From: JAKOQB01 sp036824465
Lineage (GTDB): Bacteria > Pseudomonadota > Gammaproteobacteria > Burkholderiales > Burkholderiaceae_F
Direction of reading: 5' to 3'
Assembly (NCBI GenBank): GCA_036824465.1
Contig: DAITAC010000009.1
Coordinates: forward strand, 10,230 to 74,229
DNA: 64,000 nucleotides
Below are positions 59,181 to 64,000 of this stretch, in pieces. The notes beneath the pieces are model-generated. The model did not search any database and had not been told where the DNA came from. It worked only from the letters and a program-made list of their open reading frames with translations. The position numbers were made by a program, and so were the translations under genes. Each line of letters opens with the position of its first letter. The stretch's first letter is position 1.

Positions 59181-62100
59181 TCAGCGTTCCGCCCGCTGTA
59201 CCACGCGGTTGAGCGACTCGATCAGTTGATCGACGCGGATCGGCTTGGTGATGTAATCGTCCATGCCGGCCTCGAGGCACATCTCGCGGTCGCCCTGCAT
59301 CGCGTTGGCGGTCATCGCCACGATGCGCGGGCGCGCGCCGGCGGCCAAGGTTGCAGTGATGCGCCGCGTGGCCTCGAGCCCGTCCATCTCGGGCATCTGC
59401 ACGTCCATCAGCACCACGTCGTAGGTCTGGCGCTGCACGGACTCGACGGCCTCGATTCCATTGGAGGCCAGGTCGGCGCGGTAGCCCATCTGCTGCAGCA
59501 GGCGCATCGCGAGCTTCTGGTTCACCACGTTGTCCTCGGCCAGCAGGATGCGCAGCGGATGGCGCGCGGCCATCTGCGGATCGATCTTCGACTTGGCCTG
59601 CGTCGGTTCCTTCACGGTCGGCGTGTGGGCAAGCAGCCCCACCATCGTGTCGAAGAGCTGCGACTGCCGCACCGGCTTGGCAAGGTGCGCCTTGAACCGG
59701 CCCTCCGTGTCGCCGGCCTCGCGCCGCCCAAGCGAGCTGAACAGCACCAGCGGCAATTTCGGGTCGCGCGCATGGATGCGCTTTGCCAGCTCCAGCCCGT
59801 CCATTTCCGGCATGTGCATGTCGAGGATCGCCAGGTCGAACGACTCGCCCGCCTCGAGCCAGCGCAGCGCCTCGGAGGGCGATTCGGTCATGCGCGGCAC
59901 CATGCCCCACTTGCCGGTCTGCAGGTTCAGCACGCGCCGGTTGGTGGCGTTGTCGTCGACGATCAGCAGGCGCCGGCCCTGCAGTTCGGGCTGCGCGCCG
60001 ACGAAGTCGCGTCGGCTCTCCAGCGGCAGCTCGGCCAGCGGCACGCGGATGGTGAAGAAGAACGTCGAGCCCTTGCCCGGCCCCTCGCTCTCGGCCCACA
60101 TGCGCCCGCCCATCAGTTCCGCCAGGCGCTTGCTGATGGCAAGGCCCAGCCCCGTGCCACCGTACTTGCGCGTGGTTGACGAGTCCGCCTGCGAGAACGA
60201 CTGGAAGAGGCGGCTCATGCCTTCGGCGGAAAGGCCGATGCCGGTGTCCTTCACCGCGAAAGTCAGTTCGACACCGCCGCTGGCAAGCGATTGAGATGTC
60301 ACCGTCAGCACCACTTCGCCCGCCTCGGTGAACTTGACCGCGTTGGCCAGCAGGTTCAGCAGGATCTGCCGCAGTCGCGTCACGTCGCCGCTCACGCCCT
60401 GCGGGACGTCGCCCTCGAAGAGGTAGGCGGTGTCGAGGTGCTTTTCCATCGCGCGCGAAGCCACGAGGTCGAGCGCGGACTCCACGCAGTCGCGCAGGTC
60501 GAATGGGTGCGCCTCGATGTCCATGCGGCCCGCTTCGATCTTCGAGAAGTCGAGGATGTCGTTGATGATCGTCAGCAGCGCATCGCCCGAGTCGCGGATC
60601 GTAGCCGCGTAGTCGTGCTGCTCGGCGTTGAGCGGCGTATCGAGCAGCAGGCCGCTCATGCCGATCACCGCGTTCATCGGCGTGCGGATCTCGTGGCTCA
60701 TCGTGGCCAGGAACGAACTCTTGGCCTCGTTCGCCGCTTCGGCTGCGGCACGCGCTTCCTGCGCCTGCTTGAACAGCCGCGCGTTCTGGATCGCGATCAC
60801 CGCCTGGTCGGCGAAGGTCTGCAGCAGCGCCAGCTCCTTGACCGTGAACGGTCCGCGCGCGCGCGCCACGCCGATGGCGCCGATGCCGCGGCCCTCCCAC
60901 AACATTGGCGCAAACGCCATGGACTGGTAGCCGGCGATCTTCGACACCTTGCGAACGACGTTCGGCACGTCGCGCCCGTTGATCACGTCTGGCCAGTGCA
61001 CGACGCGCCGCTCGCGGATCGCCCGTCCGGCGGGTGTCTTCTCAACCGGCGCCGGGAACGTCGCCGCCACCGCATCGTGGTACTTGCCGAGATAGGCGCC
61101 AATCTGCAGTTGGCCCTGCTCGTCCACCAGAAGCACGTCCATCTCGTCGCTGCCGAACAGGTGCTTGCAGCTCTCCAGGATCTTGTCGAACACCGGCTGG
61201 GTGTCAGCCACCGAGCTGCTGATCACGCTCAGAATTTCGCTGGCGGCCTTTTGCTGCTCCAGGGCTTCCCGGGTCTCGTTGAACAGGCGCGCGTTCTGGA
61301 TCGCGATCACCGCCTGGTCGGCGAACGTGCGCAGCAGGGCCGCTTCCTTGTCGCTGAACGGCCGGGGCGGCTGGCGAAAGACGCAGATCGACCCGATGCC
61401 GCCGCCCTCCCACATCATCGGGCTGTAAATGGCCGAATAGTTGCCAACGGCTTCCACGGCCCCGCGCGCGATTTTGTGCGAGCCGGCGATAGACGCGGCG
61501 TCGGCAATCTGAATGGTGCGCCGTTCACGGATGGCTTGCCCCGTGAAGGTCTCCTCCATCGGGTGCGCGTCGAGCGCGCGGAACCCCTCGAACGCGGAGC
61601 CGCGCCAATTCGCCACTCGCACCCGGGCATCGTCGCCGACGAGGAATATGCCCAGTTGCTCGCTCGCGAACAGCCGCTGGCAGCTGTCGAGAATCTTCTC
61701 GAACACCGGCGCGGTATCGGCAATCGAGCCGCTGATCACCTGCAGCACCTGGGACGTCGCCGTCTGGTGCTCCAGGGCCTCCCTTGTCTCGTTGAAAAGG
61801 CGCACGTTCTCGACCGCCACCACGGCCTGGCGGGCAAAGGTCTGCAGCAGCGCGACTTCCTTGTCTGCATACAGCCCTGTTTCGGCCCGGTTCACGGTGA
61901 TCGCGCCGACCACCTGCCGGTCGCGCACCATCGGCACGGAGAGCCCGCTGCGGAATCCCGCCAGTTCGCAGGCGCGCTTCATCGCGGGCGCGTAGTCCGC
62001 GTCGGACAGGGCGAGCAGGTCGGCCACGTTGACCACGTTGCGCTCGCGGATCGCGCGTGCCGAGATCGCCGTGCTCTCCTCCAGGTGCTGTGGCCATGCC

Positions 62101-64000
62101 GCGCGCAGCGCGGCGGTGCCGGCATCGCTGACGCCGTGCAGGGCAGCAAGGTGCAGCATTTCGCCGTCGAGCCGCGTCACCAGGCAGTAGCGCGCCGCGG
62201 TCAGCGCGGCGGCGCGCTCGGCGATGATGTCGAACACCGGTTGCACATCGGTCGGCGATTCACTGATCACCTGCAGCACGTCCGACGTGGCAGTCTGGCG
62301 AGCCAGCGCCTCCTGTGTTTCCTTGAAAAGCCGCACGTTCTCGATCGCGATCACCGACTGGTCGGCGAAGGTCTCGAGCAGCTTGATCTCGCTCGGCGCG
62401 AAGGCTCGGGGCTCGCTGCGCATCAGGGAGATCACGCCCAGCGCTTCGCCTTCGCGCAGCAGCGGCATCGTCAGGATGGCGCGCACGCGGTACTTAAGCG
62501 CCAGCGGGCGAGTGTCCGGATATTCGCTGTCAAGCACCGGCAGGATGTCGGCCTCATGAATCGATCGGCGTTCGATGACGGAGCGCCCGGCGACCGAGGT
62601 GGTGCGCAAGGGCAACACTTCGCCAGGCGCGTTGTCGTACCCCGGCCCATAGTCGGTCATCCCACGAAGCTGCCCGCCCTCGAGCAGCCAGACCCTGCCA
62701 CCGTCCGCCTTGCAAAGCAGGCGCGCCCGCTCGGCCACGGCGTCGAGCACCGGCTGCACATCGTTCGGCGATTCGCTGATGACGCGCAGGATCTCGCTGG
62801 TTGCAGTCTGCCGCTCCAGCGCTTCCTTCGTTTCGTTAAACAGGCGCGCGTTCTGGATCGCAATCACCGCCTGGTCGGCAAAGGTTTTGAGAAGTGCCTG
62901 CTCCTTCTCGGTGAAGGGCTTGGGCGGTTGCCGCACGACGTGCAATGTGCCGATGGCCTGGTCTTCCCACAGCATCGGCGCAATCAGCATCGAGATGTTC
63001 CCCACTTCGCGGGCAAATTCGCGCATGGCCTCGGGCACCTTGGGGCCGTTGGCCATGTCCGGATAGTGGACGACACGGCGTTGCCGCATCGGGTAGCTCT
63101 GGTAGCTCTGGCTCAGCGGTCTCGGGAAATCCCGATCGAGCGCGACGGCGGCATCGGGCAAACGACTGCTGATCGACGCGTGAATAACCTGACCGTCATC
63201 GCGCAATAGCGAGATGACGGCAACGGCGCCCTCGAACAGCCTCTCGCAACTCTTGACGATCTTCTCAAACACCGGAGCGGTATCGGCCACCGAGCTGCTG
63301 ATGACGTTGAGCACCTCGGCTGTGGCCGTCTGCCGCTCCAGCGCTTCCTTGGTCTCGTTGAACAGGCGCACGTTCTCGATTGCGATCACGGCCTGGTCGC
63401 GGAAAGACTCTGCCAGCTCAATTTCCTTGTCGCTGAACGCGCCCGGCCGCGCGCGCGCCAAGGCCAGGACGCCGATGCAAACGTCCTGGCGCAGAAGCGG
63501 CAGCATCAGCGTTGCATTGATGCCGCCCGAATCGTGTATGCGCCGCTCGTGCTCGGGCAACTCGATGGCCGACCAGTCGGGCAGGTGCAGGATCGCTTTG
63601 TCGACAATCACCCGTGACGGGAAGTTGGCGGCCGGGTCGATGGGCAGCCTCACGCCCTTGATGTCCGTCATCAAGCCGTTGTGGTCAGCCCCGGCCGCCA
63701 ACCCGTAAGCGTTGCCGTCGACGCGCAGCAGGAAAGCCCTGTCGCATGCGATCAGCGACACGGCCGTGCTGACGATGGCCTCGAACACCGGCTGCACGGA
63801 GGTCGGCGAACTGCTGATGACCTTGAGGATGTCTGCAGTGGCGGTCTGCCGCTCCAGCGCCTCCCTGGTCTCGTTGAACATCCGCGCATTGCGCAAGGCC
63901 ACGCCGACGTTGGCAGCGATGGTCGACAGCAGGCGCTGGTCGGCATCGACATACAGGCCTTCGCGCTCGGTGCTCTGCACGCTGATCACGCCCTCCGTGC
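59181..64000 (-). CDS. GAF-array hybrid histidine kinase (N-terminus beyond window)
   Basis: Continues past the right edge; about 1605 codons are visible. The visible part starts inside a GAF unit (VISVQSTEREGLYVDADQ), then six complete GAF-like units. These are joined by the linker ETxEALERQTATxxVLxVIS with (V/I)ADTxPVFxKI or (T/N)DVQPV(F/L)D variants. HisKA (His codon at 60693-60695), HATPase and two receivers follow, nearly the same as in the next kinase. A Met at 63989 sits mid-domain and is not the real start. The stop lies one base before the next kinase start, so both are one operon. Ligands are unknown; no membrane segment is visible. Confidence 0.93.
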   Translation of the reverse strand, partial: TEGVISVQSTEREGLYVDADQRLLSTIAANVGVALRNARMFNETREALERQTATADILKVISSSPTSVQPVFEAIVSTAVSLIACDRAFLLRVDGNAYGLAAGADHNGLMTDIKGVRLPIDPAANFPSRVIVDKAILHLPDWSAIELPEHERRIHDSGGINATLMLPLLRQDVCIGVLALARARPGAFSDKEIELAESFRDQAVIAIENVRLFNETKEALERQTATAEVLNVISSSVADTAPVFEKIVKSCERLFEGAVAVISLLRDDGQVIHASISSRLPDAAVALDRDFPRPLSQSYQSYPMRQRRVVHYPDMANGPKVPEAMREFAREVGNISMLIAPMLWEDQAIGTLHVVRQPPKPFTEKEQALLKTFADQAVIAIQNARLFNETKEALERQTATSEILRVISESPNDVQPVLDAVAERARLLCKADGGRVWLLEGGQLRGMTDYGPGYDNAPGEVLPLRTTSVAGRSVIERRSIHEADILPVLDSEYPDTRPLALKYRVRAILTMPLLREGEALGVISLMRSEPRAFAPSEIKLLETFADQSVIAIENVRLFKETQEALARQTATSDVLQVISESPTDVQPVFDIIAERAAALTAARYCLVTRLDGEMLHLAALHGVSDAGTAALRAAWPQHLEESTAISARAIRERNVVNVADLLALSDADYAPAMKRACELAGFRSGLSVPMVRDRQVVGAITVNRAETGLYADKEVALLQTFARQAVVAVENVRLFNETREALEHQTATSQVLQVISGSIADTAPVFEKILDSCQRLFASEQLGIFLVGDDARVRVANWRGSAFEGFRALDAHPMEETFTGQAIRERRTIQIADAASIAGSHKIARGAVEAVGNYSAIYSPMMWEGGGIGSICVFRQPPRPFSDKEAALLRTFADQAVIAIQNARLFNETREALEQQKAASEILSVISSSVADTQPVFDKILESCKHLFGSDEMDVLLVDEQGQLQIGAYLGKYHDAVAATFPAPVEKTPAGRAIRERRVVHWPDVINGRDVPNVVRKVSKIAGYQSMAFAPMLWEGRGIGAIGVARARGPFTVKELALLQTFADQAVIAIQNARLFKQAQEARAAAEAANEAKSSFLATMSHEIRTPMNAVIGMSGLLLDTPLNAEQHDYAATIRDSGDALLTIINDILDFSKIEAGRMDIEAHPFDLRDCVESALDLVASRAMEKHLDTAYLFEGDVPQGVSGDVTRLRQILLNLLANAVKFTEAGEVVLTVTSQSLASGGVELTFAVKDTGIGLSAEGMSRLFQSFSQADSSTTRKYGGTGLGLAISKRLAELMGGRMWAESEGPGKGSTFFFTIRVPLAELPLESRRDFVGAQPELQGRRLLIVDDNATNRRVLNLQTGKWGMVPRMTESPSEALRWLEAGESFDLAILDMHMPEMDGLELAKRIHARDPKLPLVLFSSLGRREAGDTEGRFKAHLAKPVRQSQLFDTMVGLLAHTPTVKEPTQAKSKIDPQMAARHPLRILLAEDNVVNQKLAMRLLQQMGYRADLASNGIEAVESVQRQTYDVVLMDVQMPEMDGLEATRRITATLAAGARPRIVAMTANAMQGDREMCLEAGMDDYITKPIRVDQLIESLNRVVQRAER
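59205..60822 (-). repeat. Copy A of duplicated kinase-receiver module
   Basis: Near-identical counterpart of 51521-53130. The offset between the copies changes from 7684 to about 7699 bases along the module, so only small indels separate them. Confidence 0.85.

Noticed and set aside
60291..63209. Open frame of about 970 codons antisense to the other kinase
   Set aside because: Same reason: repeated shadow of the GAF units with no recognisable fold or ribosome site.
63989..63989. Methionine at the right edge as the start of the second kinase
   Set aside because: It falls inside a GAF domain (GVISVQS context), so the gene must continue beyond the window.

Overview
The window is a GC-rich, densely packed stretch of a Proteobacterial chromosome. 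Gene order points to a betaproteobacterium near Burkholderiales. The diagnostic runs are tsaB-rimI-UDG / lplT / alr-radA, tig-clpP-clpX-lon-hupB-tRNA-Val-tRNA-Asp-ppiD, and purL near a ppiC-bolA-yciB block. The order-level assignment is inference from synteny and protein style; no 16S rRNA gene is present. No phage, insertion sequence or CRISPR array was seen. No stretch longer than about 300 bases lacks a gene.

Layout. 1-10.4 kb: the 3'-truncated end of an OmpR regulator, a small exported protein, tsaB-rimI, a family 4 uracil-DNA glycosylase, lplT, alr, radA and the squalene operon hpnC-hpnD-hpnE. 10.4-19.3 kb: tRNA-Leu, trigger factor, the ClpXP and Lon proteases, HU, two tRNAs and PpiD. 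19.3-23.1 kb: mnmH, tesA, an ABC ATPase without its permease, and a fused NAD(P)HX repair enzyme. 23.1-31.8 kb: a D-amino-acid dehydrogenase and TRAP transporter, divergent from an Asp/Glu/hydantoin-type racemase and a fused oxoprolinase/hydantoinase. This looks like an uptake and catabolism module for cyclic amides or D-amino acids.

31.8-43.3 kb: an HDOD protein, purL, a lipoprotein gene broken by a one-base frameshift, small membrane and hypothetical proteins, ppiC-bolA-yciB and selO. 43.3-50.1 kb: an acyl-CoA synthetase followed by a complete Liv-type ABC transporter (binding protein, two permeases, two ATPases). The right end (50.1-64.0 kb, minus strand) is the most unusual part. Two giant GAF-array hybrid histidine kinases are followed by a stand-alone Hpt protein and a response-regulator/class III nucleotide cyclase, in one tightly packed operon. 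Together they could form a phosphorelay that ends in cyclic-nucleotide synthesis.

The two kinases share a nearly identical catalytic half of about 1.6 kb at DNA level but have differently built sensor arrays. The larger kinase (2560 aa) carries a TPR-like head and nine GAF-like units. The other runs off the right edge with six complete GAF-like units and part of a seventh. Calls rest on reading translations and motifs by eye. Positions inside proteins are approximate unless tied to a named residue.
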